Assembly: GCA_022661535.1 (NCBI GenBank)
Contig: JAKULF010000018.1
Span: 434,001-498,000, forward strand
Source of the DNA: Eutypa lata
Lineage: Eukaryota; Ascomycota; Sordariomycetes; Xylariales; Diatrypaceae
Direction of reading: 5' to 3'
Length of the DNA: 64,000 nt
The translations under genes and the position numbers were made by a program. This document shows positions 11,091 to 22,245 of this stretch, in pieces. The notes under the pieces are model-generated. The model was not told the DNA's origin and did not search any database. It saw only the letters and a list, made by a program, of their open reading frames with translations. How positions within the stretch are numbered: the stretch's first letter is position 1; the number at the start of each line of letters is the position of its first letter.

Positions 11091-11578
11091 ATGAAGCTAC
11101 AAATAAACCTCTTCTCCATAGCCGCCATCCTAGGCATCGCACTTACAACAACAGCTGCTCCTAGCAGTATCCAGGGTGACGCCATATTCAACTGCTGGAA
11201 CGTGGACTATCCAAGCGGGACCTATGCGAAAGAGCTCTGCTGTGCTGATTACACGCAAGGCGGGAGCGCGAATTTGACCGGAGAGACGTGTCTTGTTGCC
11301 TATCGGGCCACATCCAGCTGGTTCGTCTGTGGCGATGGCACGGAGATCTACCCTGCCCCTAGCCTTCCCGGAGCTGTTCATCCCGGATGCTGTGAGACTG
11401 TGAGTTTTTATCGTGTTCCTTGCTTGTGGAGGAAAGTCTGTATGCCTACATCTGATCTCAGGATGTACACACTCGGGATTATTCACTGAAATATTACGTT
11501 GCACTAACATACTCTCTACTTTTCTAGTATAATAATGGGACACATGGCTCCACCAACTGCGTGCTTCCTCACGATTGA
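11091..11578 (+). CDS. small secreted cysteine-rich protein, 119 aa, hydrophobin-like cysteine order
   Basis: Exons 11091-11399 and 11528-11578 join at a codon boundary over a 128-nt intron (GTGAGT...TTTCTAG). Residues 1-22 are a signal peptide (LFSIAAILGIALTTTAA). The mature 97 residues hold exactly eight cysteines in the order C-CC-C-C-CC-C, the signature order of hydrophobins. The spacings are about 14, 15, 12, 19 and 12 residues and fit neither class I nor class II, and the sequence between cysteines is not strongly hydrophobic. I therefore call it a small secreted cysteine-rich protein of unknown function. It could be an effector candidate or a divergent hydrophobin-like protein. The last exon restores the eighth Cys, which supports the splice. 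Confidence 0.75.
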
Positions 11579-12087
11579 AATCAACTCCACCACTTCAACA
11601 AGTCGATAAACATGGTTGATCAGCGCCTTCCTTCCACCAATCAATATATGTAGTACTTCTTTTAGTATATAAATTGCTAATAAATACATGTACTCATTAT
11701 GTAAACAACTTCGATATTATGGCTATAAACCTGTCAGGATATTTGGTGGATAGGTGTATTCGGCCCTTCTATGTAGCTGCTAGGCGCTGGAGGGTATATA
11801 TAGGGTTGTCTGCTCCCTAGATACCTAGTATGACACGGCAGGCATCACTGTCCTTTTATCCTACAATTAAGCTCTATTTCTACCTAGAACTCTGTGACAC
11901 AACTCCCTGACACATACGACCTGGCTTATGTATGATATCTCGTTATACTATAAACAAAAGGATCTCTGAGAGGTGCTTTTGCGAAATGCATAATTGAGGA
12001 AGGGCTCTATTTATTCACTCAGCATTCTTCACTATCGCAATTTTCCAAGGTGGCCAAGCTTATAGATCCAAATTCTAGTCTAGTTGC
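11579..12087. other. intergenic, no gene seen
   Basis: Between the convergent secreted-protein and zinc-finger genes. It is AT-rich, and no repeat or RNA gene was recognised. Confidence 0.5.
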
Positions 12088-13809
12088 TTATTGTATTGGG
12101 TCTTCACTATCCACAAAAGAGCAGAAGTCCTGCAGTAGTTTACCAACCATGCCCTCCAGCCGTGTAGAGTCAGATCCATCAGATGCAGAGGAACTTTCCA
12201 CGAACTTCCGCATCATTTGGCTACCCTGGTACTTGTGAACCATGCCCTTCACGCGCATGCTAAACTCAGAAGCCCTGATCTCTATACGTGATAACGGCGG
12301 TGCCTCCGAGTCCGGAAACAAGATATTCCAGATCTCATACCACCGCTCGGTGTTTGTTTTGCGACCAGAGTTCCTTGTGCGATGCATGCGCACCTCTTGG
12401 TCCATTGTGATTCCAGGCGGGGAAGTGTTCCTGGGCTGACAATCCTGGTCTTGAGTATGTGCCTTTAGGGCAGACATGCTTTTGAAAGCGGCTCCACATG
12501 TGGTACAATAAGGGGGTCGAAGATGCTTTCTGTGTAAATGTTGCCGAAGGTCTGAGATTCGTTTGTAACCAGTATAACAGTCGTCCCCATGATGCACATA
12601 AAATGGGCACGCCCATAACTCAGGTTCTCGGGGCCCCTCCATAAAACCATCGGACGGGCTTGAAATACCGTTTTCCGCATGGGTCCGTTTTAGTTCAATG
12701 TTATTGTTTATTAAGCCTTGTGATGCTTTGTGATGTGTCATGGAACCCCGATCATCTTTAGCATTCATATTATCTTGTTCATTAGGTAGAGAAACATCAT
12801 CCGGAAACATTGGCATATAACCTCGATATGTTGACTCTGGGCCATGTACTGTCTCCATAGCAGTATATATGCTATGATTATCACCTATAGAAGACCCTGT
12901 AGGGTGTAAGGAGGAGAAAGGTGATGTTGTATCTTGGCTTTCCTGCGTGCAATCAGTTAGTCCTTGATTAGAGTGGTGTAGATAGTGAGATTCTCACAAG
13001 AAGGGACGGATCGAGAGAGTCATCTACACGAGGAGTTAGGGGTAAAGATCCCGGCGTCCCTGATATGGGGATGTGACTACCCATAGGTGATGCACTTAGG
13101 GTTGTCCACATGAAGCTATCTCTATCATTCGTATCCATTGGAAAGGGTGTCTCCTCTTCGGCATCTAAGAGAGTCAGTATCGAGAAATGATACGTAGATT
13201 CAGTCCTAACCCACAAGGTGATGGTAGTAGCTTCTGGGGGAATATCAGCTTCCATATTTGGGCCCATTGTTCCGATGAATTCGATCCTACATTGCGTCGG
13301 CGTAACTGATCTGCTACGGACTTACTAATGTAGAACTTGCAGAGGGGAGGTGGTTTCGATCGATCGCTGAAAGGTTTGGTATCGTCAGAGATCGTAGAGC
13401 ATCGTGGGCACGTATGTTCGGTATGACATCGCTTGATATGTTGTCTGAATAGGCGGTATTAGTACGATGTTATCTATAGAATAGTGATTTCAATGAGTTC
13501 GGAAAATAAATGTTCAACTTACTTAAGCCGGCCAATGTTGTCGAAGCCGGGCTCTTTGCAGGAGCGTGAAACCCCCTTTTCAAAGGGAAAGGCTTTTCGG
13601 AACGGGCAGGCCAGCTTCGAGACCTCACATTTCGGCTTCCGTCTCTTTTGAGGACGGGGAGGCTCTACGTCAAGTTCGCAATCGGAACCGAATACACTCC
13701 CTGGGTCAAAATAAAGAGACTCGAAATATAAACCGGGGTTGAGGCCGGACTTAAGCTCCTGTAATGGAGGTAATGAGAAGCCTTGGGTGGCGCTGTTCCC
13801 ATCGCACAT
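12088..13809 (-). CDS. C2H2 zinc-finger protein with a duplicated finger/tail module, 512 aa
   Basis: Four exons on the minus strand (13809-13523, 13444-13215, 13164-12998, 12942-12088) join in phase and sum to 513 codons. Each intron (78, 50 and 55 nt) has good sites; the last has CTAAC just before GCAG. Module 1 reads ACPFRK, then SRSCKEPGFDNIGRLKQHIKR with CHTEHTCPRC, then WAQIWKLIFPQKLLPSPY. Module 2 reads ACPFYVHHGDDC, DLRQHLHRKH, PYCTTCGAAF, then WYEIWNILFPDSEAPP. Both are the fungal CPF...H-C2H2-W..IW..(L/I)FP arrangement. A nuclear DNA-binding role is inferred. The start is uncertain: 13809 is the first in-frame ATG, but a 49-nt intron could join an upstream exon starting with MTYTEAHSHHPQ. 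If the last intron were retained, the gene would split in two. Confidence 0.72.
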
Positions 13810-14916
13810 TGCTTCCAAAGATCGGATGAGGGTCAAACAAAAGCTCCGTTGGTAGCTGAGGATGATGGGAGTGAGCCTCAGTATAGGTCATAAGGCGGAA
13901 GAATAAGACTGGCTCTGACTTTTGATGAGGATCGGCTATAGGTAGGTAGTATATGTTGTTTTGAAGATACTCTGGAATTGATGAGGTGTAGGATAGGATA
14001 GCCCTCTGCCAGACCAACCTGGCAGGTAAATTTTCAGCTCATGTAATCGCTTAAATGCTACCTGGCCGGCGACCACTCACAAGTCAGCATGCTGGCCACC
14101 CCTTGACGTAGGCCTACTTTGGAGTGATACCAACTAAACATCAGAATCAAACAGTATTAACATAACTTCGATCCAATATCACTAAAGAAATAAACATACT
14201 TTAGTGACCAACAATCCTCGACACGGTTATTTTGCCACAAATTTGCTGAATATCTTGCACATGCGGCTCATAGATAGATTCAGGTAGGCTATAACATGAT
14301 AAACAATGCCCTAGAAATCATTCGAGATATGTCTAGTTATGAAAGAGGTACTATTTGTGCTGCGGCTTCTGAGGTAGCTGGATCTCCGTCCTGCCGCTCA
14401 CCCATACCTAACCAACAATTCCCCCTTCTCTTTTTTTCCTCAGAATATGGTAGTGGTAGTATCACTTTACCTTGTGTTTGACCAAGACACCGATCCAGCC
14501 TATCTGTCGGATATTAGACACAGTTCGAACCTGAAACCATCTCTAGTCTATGAATTATATTTGCGGTACACAATTGTCTTCCAAAAACTATTTCATCAGT
14601 AAGTGTCAATATCCTTTACTTACATTCTCCGACACGTCTGGAAGAAGGCGCCGGCTTTTGGCAAAAGAGAGCAACAACCATTCGGTTCTTGATAGATGTA
14701 AACTTCGTCTACAGAAGGCCATGAGAGATAAAGCAATACCGGTATAAGGTGGATGTAGCCAATTGCTCCGGAGCAAATGAAGAGTGGTTTCCATAACCAT
14801 GGACTTAAAGTATCGTTGGTGTATATGCTAATCCGAACGATCTTCAGGACCTGCATCATCTCGTCTACTTACCCCTTTACTACACAACGCCGTGTCATCT
14901 ATACATCGAAGCGAAC
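13810..14916. other. intergenic between divergent genes
   Basis: About 1.1 kb of probable shared upstream DNA for the zinc-finger gene (minus) and the membrane-protein gene (plus). Part of 13860-14000 may be a first exon of the zinc-finger gene. Nothing else is recognised. Confidence 0.4.
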
Positions 14917-16204
14917 ATGGGATTGATATTGTCAAAGTTAGTTGAACTGATAGTCGGGTGTATCGCCCCATCTGCCGTCGCAATTTCAACCTCAGTTCTG
15001 TTTGTCGTCGTTGCAATTAGTCATAGCGTGTGGGTTGTATTGACTTTTACTGCTATTGTTAGCATAGAGATCTTCGGTAATGGAGACAATCTTCAAGAAT
15101 CGGTCTTCGTTTCTTGGTTCATTGCACTTCTAGCTGTCGTTCTGTCATGTATAGCTGCGCGGATCCTATCGTATGCTGTTCCGAGTATTTCTGTCCAAGC
15201 AACCATCATAACCATCGTGCCGTTCATGGCACTCACGATCAGATTGCGGCGGCATTTGGATGCTCTCCCGGCTCAGAGCACTATACGAGGGTTTCGTATT
15301 CTCTTAAACATCGGTTACTGCGGATTGGCCACGTGGAATATCATCACTGCCGACTCATTGCCATCCTTGCCATACACACTCGTCAGCAACGTACGCCTAG
15401 CTGTGTTGATGTTGATGTTGATATTTGACGTCACTGGCTTGAATGGTCGCCCAGTGCAGAAGACAATCATGATCACGACCTGCTTGATCTTCTGCCTATA
15501 CTGTGAAGCTCTAGGTCTTCAGCCTAGTGCTAATCTAGGACGACTAGATGAGTCCGTCACTGGTATCGTGAACAGGAGTGAAAAAGAAAGTGGACAGGGT
15601 AGCCCAGGTAGGTGATGGCCTCTAATTCTCTCCTTGACCAGTTTGCGGAGGGTTGAACATGGAAAGGAGGGTTATGCCGACTATGTATGTTGATGATGAT
15701 GACATGACGTTTAAGTACCAAACTCTGTGAACACGACAAGGATGGCACCGTTTCAGGTCGGATAATGTTCTAAATACCATAAGCAGATGAATCGAAGGTT
15801 ACTTCAGGAATAGTTCTCTGGTATACTGACCTCATCTATTAGGATCAGATGTCGGGTGGACTAAGGCCGACAACCTAGCCCTCGCTGGTGTTCTTGCGAC
15901 CATCGTTGGGGTGTTTCTAAGTGCAACCCTCACTACTTGGCTCCAGAGATGGCAGTTGGTCCGTAGCCAAGCTCACAGCAACCAGCGAGTTGACGTTGAA
16001 GCTGGATATAGAGCCGACACATGTCTTCGAGTGACTTTGGAGCGACAGGCTGTTGCCCATCTTGCCAATAACTCTTCGAACGAGAGCTTCTTTTCTGCAG
16101 CCCAGGAGCTTGAAGAGACACAGCCCATCGACGAGACTGTGTTCTATGTTGGAGACACCATTGCAATGCCGATGCCACCACCCATAGCGCACCTGCGATC
16201 GTAG
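14917..16204 (+). CDS. membrane protein of unknown function, 350 aa
   Basis: Exon 1 (14917-15607) joins exon 2 (15843-16204) in phase (G|GA) through a 235-nt intron with donor GTAGGT and acceptor TATTAG. The N-terminal 200 residues contain about six hydrophobic segments (VAISTSVLFVVVAISHSVWVV, VSWFIALLAVVLSCIAA, IITIVPFMALTI, VRLAVLMLMLIF and others). A polar linker and a seventh helix follow (LALAGVLATIVGVFLSATLTTWL), then a cytosolic-looking tail ending MPMPPPIAHLRS. No transporter or receptor motif is recognised. The splice is supported because it adds another membrane helix in phase. A shorter form ending at 15615 would result from intron retention. Confidence 0.6.
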
Positions 16205-16691
16205 AGAGGGTTCTTTCGGATGGAGAAGGAAGCGGAGGCCCAGGCAGCGGGGGACACTTGACTTTTACTGCCGAGGGTTTCCTGGTGTTCTCTTGGAGCT
16301 TTTGGCGGATGCCTATACTCGAGGCATAAAAGGACGGCTCACTGGCAGCTCATGCTTATGAAGAGGTTGAAGGAGACGTTCCTCATAGTTTTCCCAGCGA
16401 AAATTTGGTTGTCGATGCCTAGGTAGACGCTGACTTGAGGTTTAGGTCGACTCTCGTATGTTAACTAAGGGAAGGTATTGGGATTGAGAGGGGTTAATTG
16501 GGTTGATAGATCGTGGATCGTTGAGATATAAATAAAGATACGTGCTTTGTACTGAGTCCGTCCTGGTGTATCTATATCGTGACATTTGTTCTGATAAATG
16601 TTGTAGGAAACTAGTACGAAAAACCTTAGATTTAAAGCAATGATAACATTGCATGCATCTTTAATGTACATCGTATCGAGATCTTTCTTTG
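16205..16691. other. intergenic, no gene seen
   Basis: The 3' flank of the membrane-protein gene, running into the foldback repeat. No coding signal beyond short unsupported frames. Confidence 0.4.
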
Positions 16692-16922
16692 GCCCCCAAA
16701 AACATTGAAGTTGCTAGATCTAGCTCCCGCCCCCAAAACCACCATCACAAAGCAGTCGACACAAATGTGTACACACTTGCGTATATCAGTTTCTATTGGA
16801 TATACGCCATACACAGCTGTGGACACATTTGTGTTCATCATCTAAAGAGGCATAGCTCGTTTAGCAACTGTAATATATTTGGGGGCGGGAGCTAGATCTA
16901 GCAACTTCAATGTTTTGGGGGC
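16692..16922. repeat. foldback element with 46-bp near-perfect inverted arms
   Basis: The left arm (16692-16738) and right arm (16878-16922) are reverse complements apart from one extra A. Both read from a CCCCCAAAA end through TTGCTAGATCTAGC to CCCGCCCCCAAA. The 140-bp centre also folds: an ACACAAATGTGT block near 16762 is mirrored near 16823, with GCGTATATC opposite GATATACGCC. No open frame of useful size lies inside. This is the structure of a non-autonomous foldback or MITE-like element. Its outer ends carry GGGGGC motifs also found as extra copies just downstream. Confidence 0.8.
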
Positions 16923-16939
16923 TAAGCAACCAGGCTGCC

Positions 16940-17050
16940 AGGCAACTTCAAAACTTTTGGGGGCGATAAACAGCTTTGGGGGCGCTACATAAATCTGCAT
17001 AATGAGTACGTCGTGGAGATTTGTATAAGCTCTGTGTTGGGGGCTAAATA
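16940..17050. repeat. additional TTTGGGGGC motifs beside the foldback element
   Basis: Direct copies of the foldback terminus, CTTTTGGGGGCGATAAAC (about 16956) and CTTTGGGGGCGCTACA (about 16975), are followed by GTTGGGGGCTAAAT (about 17036). They suggest nested or decayed element ends rather than one simple insertion. Confidence 0.5.
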
Positions 17051-17429
17051 TGTGCCAGTGGTAAAAATACATAAGCCAATGAAAGAGACATGCATCAACT
17101 GTCATAAAGTGTATCCTCTGATCCAGATCTTAGAAATATCTCTATAAGGTTGTTGATGACTTCGTCGCGGGCGTCATGGTTGTATGCGGACTATTTTTGA
17201 CTCTACCGCCTCCATTAGTAGATGTTTCAATATAACAGAAATGTATCTGATGGGCGGAAACAACAATGCACTCAGAGCATTGTTAACTTGAATAGGCCCA
17301 ACATCTGTTTACGTGATACTCCGACATTTGAGTAATGGTAGACGTGTTATTGTAATACAAGAAGTTGATGCTATATATACATACAAACGCTCATCCAGAC
17401 GTAGACATCTAGACACACGTAGACGCCAC

Positions 17430-19541
17430 TCATTTAGCCAAGAAGCGCTGAAAGGCCTCCTGCTCAATAACGACATTGCCGACGGAGCGACTCGTAAGCC
17501 TCTTGCGGCCCTCCTTCTGCTTCTCGAGCAGCTTGCGGCGGCGCGTGATGTCGCTCGCGTGGAGCTTAGCGAGGACGTCCTTGCGGAAGGGCTTGATGGT
17601 CTCGCGGGCGATGATCTTCTTGCCGACGGCGGCCTGGATGACGACCTCGAACATCTGCCGCTGGACGTGCTCCTTGAACTTGGTGACCCACTGCCTGCCC
17701 AGCCGCTCCACCTGCGACAGGTGCACGACCCGCGCGATGGCGTCGACCGACTGCTTGTTGACGAGCAGCTGCAGCTTGACCAGCCGGCTGTCCCGCCACC
17801 CCGCGTCCTCGTAGTCCAGCGTCGCGTAGCCCTTCGTCGCCCCCTTGAGCTTGCCGAATAGGTCGTCTACTAGCTGCGCCGTCGGCACCCGGTACTTGAG
17901 GATCACCTGCTGGCCGTGGAAGAATTCGATGCTCTCCTGTTCGCCCCGGTTCGCTTCGCATAGCTCGATGGCTCTTCCGAGGTATTCTTCGGGGAGTGTC
18001 ATGGTTGCTAGTACGAATGGTTCGTAGAACGTTGCGCCTCGTGCCCGTGGATCATCTGGGTCTGGAAATTCCGTCGGGCTTTGCAGTACTGACTCCTGCC
18101 CGTCTCGCCATACCACCTTGGTCTGTACTGCCGGCTCCGTGATGATGACACTTGACCCGTGCTCCTGCCGTAGTCGATCTTGGAAGACAGAACAGTGTAA
18201 ACTACCGAGGAACCCAATCCGCCAGCCGGCACCCAGTGCTTCAGAGTGGTCCTTAGAGAGCGTGACGCTACGGTCGTTGAGGACGAGCTGGGTGATGTGG
18301 TCCGACAGACGACCGTAATCGCCGGGATCTGTGGGGAAAGCGGCAACGAAAACCATTGGCTTCGGCTCCACAAAGCCGGGATAGGGTTCTACGACGTCCT
18401 CCGAACCTACCGTGGTAAAAGTATCGCCCATCTTGGCGTCCTGGATTTTCTTCATGCCGGGGTTAAAGAAGATGTATCCCACCTGACCGGCTCGTAGCAC
18501 GGATTGCGGAACCTGGATGGGATAGCGAATGCCCACCTCCCCTACCGTGTACTTGTTCCCCGTCGCAAAACTGACTATAGAATCACCAGCCCTGACTGTT
18601 CCATCAAAGACGCGCACCAGACAAATGACGCCTCGGAAACTATCGTACCATGAGTCCACCAGCAGCATTCTCAGGGGTTTCAACACGTCGCCCGTGGGAG
18701 CGGGAATCGCCTCTACGATGGCTGGAAGAAGACTCTTGACATTCAGGCCGGTCTTGGCACTGACACCGATAGCGGTCTTTGAATCCAACTCGAAGGTAGA
18801 CTCGAGCTGTTCCAGAACCCTCGGCACATCAGCGGCCGTCATATCGATCTTATTGACCACGGGTAGGATCTTCAGCCCCTCGGCGAAGGCCAGGTAGAAA
18901 TTGGCGACAGTCTGGGCCTGAATACCCTGACTCGCATCGACCAGCAACAGGGCACCGCCGCAACTCGCATAGGACCTCGTGACCTCGGCGCGGAAATCGA
19001 CGTGGCCGGGCGTGTCGACCAGGTGCAGGAGGTAGTCGAGACCGTCGTGGTTGTAGATCATGGAGCAGGTCTGGGCTTTGACGGTGATGCCGCGCTCGCG
19101 CTCGACCTCGAGCGTGTCGAGGATCTGCTTGTTGGACGAGGACGAGGAGATGGTGCCGGTGATCTCGAGCAGTCGGTCGGAGAGCGTGGATTTGCCATGG
19201 TCGATGTGGGCTACGATGCAGAAGTTGCGAAACCGCGAGATGGGGATGGCGGCTATGCGACGTTCGAGGTCGCTGACTCCTCCTCCTCCTCCTCCCTGCT
19301 TTGAGGTGCTACTACTACTGCTGTAGCGTGCGGAGACTAGAGGAAGAGATATAGGTCTTCGTATTGTTCGTGGGGCAGTAGTGGTGACATCGTGTATAGT
19401 GGATAGGAACCGCCGGTATAGTAGAGAGGAACGCCATGATGCAGATGGGCGTAAGCTGTTACTATAAGAAATCGTAGATAGTTGTGATTGGCGAAGACAT
19501 GATCGCATGAGAACAGATGTCACATCTATGCAGCCACCCAT
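17430..19541 (-). CDS. GUF1: mitochondrial translation factor GUF1 (EF4/LepA), 703 aa
   Basis: A single-exon gene; ATG 19541 is the first ATG of the frame. The N terminus (about 90 residues) is rich in Arg, Ser and Leu and lacks acidic residues, as expected of a mitochondrial presequence. A Ser/Gly linker follows. The GTPase domain shows [16 protein letters not shown] (G1), [12 protein letters not shown] (G2), DTPGH (G3), NKID (G4) and SAKTG (G5). Domain II, the EF-G-like domains and the LepA-specific C-terminal domain follow, with the conserved YATLDYE and the end [20 protein letters not shown]4/GUF1 binds mitochondrial ribosomes and supports translation under stress by acting on stalled or mis-translocated elongation complexes. 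Length is normal for the family. It is divergent from MAD2 across about 410 bp. Confidence 0.97.
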   Translation of the reverse strand: MGGCIDVTSVLMRSCLRQSQLSTISYSNSLRPSASWRSSLLYRRFLSTIHDVTTTAPRTIRRPISLPLVSARYSSSSSTSKQGGGGGGVSDLERRIAAIPISRFRNFCIVAHIDHGKSTLSDRLLEITGTISSSSSNKQILDTLEVERERGITVKAQTCSMIYNHDGLDYLLHLVDTPGHVDFRAEVTRSYASCGGALLLVDASQGIQAQTVANFYLAFAEGLKILPVVNKIDMTAADVPRVLEQLESTFELDSKTAIGVSAKTGLNVKSLLPAIVEAIPAPTGDVLKPLRMLLVDSWYDSFRGVICLVRVFDGTVRAGDSIVSFATGNKYTVGEVGIRYPIQVPQSVLRAGQVGYIFFNPGMKKIQDAKMGDTFTTVGSEDVVEPYPGFVEPKPMVFVAAFPTDPGDYGRLSDHITQLVLNDRSVTLSKDHSEALGAGWRIGFLGSLHCSVFQDRLRQEHGSSVIITEPAVQTKVVWRDGQESVLQSPTEFPDPDDPRARGATFYEPFVLATMTLPEEYLGRAIELCEANRGEQESIEFFHGQQVILKYRVPTAQLVDDLFGKLKGATKGYATLDYEDAGWRDSRLVKLQLLVNKQSVDAIARVVHLSQVERLGRQWVTKFKEHVQRQMFEVVIQAAVGKKIIARETIKPFRKDVLAKLHASDITRRRKLLEKQKEGRKRLTSRSVGNVVIEQEAFQRFLAK

Positions 19542-19951
19542 CCAAGCGACTATCCTTTTTAGTTTCAAGCGAGGTCAGGTCTGGTTAGACTAACTTCGAA
19601 AAGAAAAGTGAAGCTATTCCCAGTCGTACAAATAAAGTTCACCAATTGACGCTAGTTAGTTTAACTATCTTATCGTTATCTTATCGAGACATCATCTATT
19701 TTCACAGTGCGCGAATAGCCATTATAGAGCTAGCTAGCCCTGGCGTGCTAATTCATACTGTCAGATTTAGTTACATAGAGCCCCTCAGTGCCGTCACCCC
19801 GCCAAATGGACCTCTCGAAAGTAAATAAACCATCGAATTAATTGACTGCATCTGCATCTGCATCTATTCTCGTTCGCCCCACTACGAACTTTCATCAAAC
19901 GTCAACTTCAAGACTCGAGGAAACTAGACAAAACAAACCAGTAACGTCACG
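19542..19951. promoter_or_regulatory. shared intergenic region between divergent GUF1 and MAD2
   Basis: About 410 bp separates the two start codons, so both promoters must lie here or overlap the leaders. A TTATCG repeat (ATCTTATCGTTATCTTATCGAG) near 19666-19687 offers GATA-type cores. A CATCTG repeat follows near 19845. No clear TATA box was found, as is usual for housekeeping genes. Confidence 0.45.
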
Positions 19952-21006
19952 ATGTCTTCAAAAACGGCCGATAAGGACAAGTCGAAAGTCCATAAGCTAT
20001 CCTTGAAAGGAAGCGCCAAACTGGTCGCCGAGTTTGTACGTGTTGTGTTGTTGTTGGGTTATTCAGTCCCGCCAGTTCTCTCCGATGTAACTACGTTGGT
20101 GGAATTGGGAAATGTCGGACGTTTTAGCTAACAAAACAATGCATTCCGCAGTTTCAATACTCCATCCACACCATCCTGTACGAGAATACCTTCCCCGCCT
20201 GTGTTTCCGCACATGGCATGGCATACCTGAATATCCGATAGCTAACCCGAAATTAGATTCCAACGAGGAGTCTACCCAGCTGAAGACTTCACAGCGTCAG
20301 TCAAACCCACCCACCCATCCCTTCCCACAGATATCTGCACCAATAGTATCTATGTCTATCATCATAGCTATTGCAAACTGCAAACACGAGATACGAGACT
20401 AACAGAACCATGACACACCACAGCGTCAAGAAATATGGCCTCAACATGCTCGTATCTGCCGACGACCAGGTGAAAGCCTATATCAAGAAGATCATGTCGC
20501 AGCTCGACAAATGGATGCAGCGCGGGAAGATCAGCAAGCTCGTGATCGTGATCACGGACAAAGACACGGGAGAGCACGTCGAGCGATGGCAATTCGACGT
20601 CCAGATCTTCAACAGTCCGAAACCATCGACCAAGTCATCAAAAACCAGCAAATCATCCGCACCAGCAGCAGCCGGCTCCAACGGTCAGGAGAACTCAGCA
20701 GCTGCATCCGATACCGCAGCAGCAGCAGCAACAACGTCCCCTGAGAAGTCCGAGACGGAGATCCAAGCCGAGATCGCGGCCCTCTTCCGCCAGATCACCG
20801 CGAGTGTGACGTTCCTGCCCCAGCTATCCGGCGGCGACTGTACTTTCAACGTGCTGGTGTACGCGGATGCCGATTCGGACGTCCCCGTGGAGTGGGGCGA
20901 TAGCGATGCCAAGGAGATCGTCAATGGCGAGCGGGTGCAGCTGAGAGGCTTCAGTACGAGTAACCATCGCGTTGAGACGTTGGTTAGTTATCGGTTGGGC
21001 GAGTGA
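19952..21006 (+). CDS. MAD2: spindle assembly checkpoint HORMA protein Mad2, 243 aa
   Basis: Four exons (19952-20035, 20152-20177, 20257-20295, 20424-21006) join in phase and rebuild the conserved core: LSLKGSAKLVAEF, then FQYSIHTILFQRGVYP, AEDFTAVKKYGLNMLV, and later HVERWQFDVQIF and FRQITASVTFLP. This is the HORMA domain of Mad2, which binds Mad1 and Cdc20 at unattached kinetochores to inhibit the anaphase-promoting complex. Exon 2 is only 26 nt. Compared with animal Mad2, the loop after the ERWQFD strand is expanded by about 30 residues of Ser/Ala/Lys low complexity (SKTSKSSAPAAAG, AAAAATTSPEKSE). The C-terminal safety-belt region (VQLRGFSTSNHRVETLVSYR) is intact. The long intron-rich 5' end explains why only exon 4 is visible as a long frame. 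Confidence 0.95.
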
Positions 21007-22245
21007 TTTAGATAAGGGGGTTATGTGGCAAAAGGTCGAGATGTGCCAATTGTGCCTGCTTCCTCGCCATTACGCAAAAAGTTATTGTCATCTTCTTGTT
21101 TGTTGGGGTATTGTTGTTGGTTTGGCTGGCGTTCCGGTTGATGATCGCGGTTACATTGTATACATGATACATACGAGGGAGGGAGGAAAGGGTTGTACAC
21201 TAACTAGCACGCTATATCTGTATATCGGGTACAACATATCGAGTCTCAACGACGCTTTGAGAGGCTGGAATCATTAAGCATTGGTTGGCTAGCTTTCGAT
21301 GTAGTGAGGCTCACAACAGATATCCGAAGGATATGACATCTGCTACTTTCGAATAACTACCTACCTAGCTTTGCCTAGTTAGTTTCATGTTCAAACATTT
21401 GCTTGACTAGGTATGAAGAAGACGCTTGTCGCTTTTGTCTGTCGTATTTCTATGCTTGCATGCCCATTGCATTACAATTGCTATACTTATGAGCCCAAGA
21501 TTCCATGTTGTCTCTTCAGGAATGCTCCGTTCTCTACAAGTTTCTCTTTTAGTCAGCCCCTGGCTGAGTTTGGTGGCCCCTGTGGTCGAATGGAATAAAA
21601 CGCCGTTACTTGTATCCACGAACCCCTATATGCAGGCATCGTCCCATGTAATCAGATGAAGCAGGAGAAACCTGTCTCTAGTGAGCATCTTATACGAAGC
21701 ACTTCTACATCACTCTCTCACAGTATATGATAACCCCACGTTATAGGAAATGGTATACACGTGTATCTGTGGCGGTTTGCTCCGACCTACTTATGTACGC
21801 ACAGTATTAGAGCTTAGTCGGAACGATCGTGAACACACGTATATATGACTTCAATATCTAAGAAGTAGTTTAGCCTTGTATAAAATAATCAGTAGTCCGA
21901 TGATGATGCCTTGGGAGACAACATTTGGTTATTGCACTACTTCACAAACAACAGCACGCTCAACCAACTCCTCTAATCCCCCTATGCTTTTGTTTTCTTT
22001 TCCTTTTCTTTTCCTCTTTTTTTCTTCTTTCCTTCTTCTCTTTTTTACTATTTCCCAGCAGCAGCTCTAGTTGTGCCTCCCTCCCTTCCTTCCCTCGCAA
22101 GCACCAACAAACACCCAACACCCAACATGCTTAGCTCTCTAGGTACTTAGGTATGTAAGTATTTCCAGCACCGGTCAACCAAATACCACACACACACGCA
22201 CACACACATATACACAACGACGTTCGCTTAAAACCTCAACTCAGC
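21007..22245. other. intergenic between convergent MAD2 and UBP14
   Basis: About 1.2 kb without a supported gene. It holds a pyrimidine-rich tract (TTTTC/TTCTT runs, 21985-22050) and a CA microsatellite. Confidence 0.5.
22186..22216. repeat. CA dinucleotide microsatellite
   Basis: An ACACAC...CGCACACACACATATACACA run with one CG interruption. It lies in the 3' flank of UBP14, about 30 bp beyond its stop codon. Confidence 0.8.

Noticed and set aside
12088..12858. Independent 256-aa zinc-finger gene starting at 12858
   Set aside because: The frame is open upstream to an acceptor at 12943 that joins the preceding exon in phase, so a single longer gene explains it better. RNA data could still reverse this.
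17313..19326. Several long plus-strand frames opposite GUF1
   Set aside because: They mirror the GC-rich codons of the minus-strand GUF1 gene and encode no recognisable protein.
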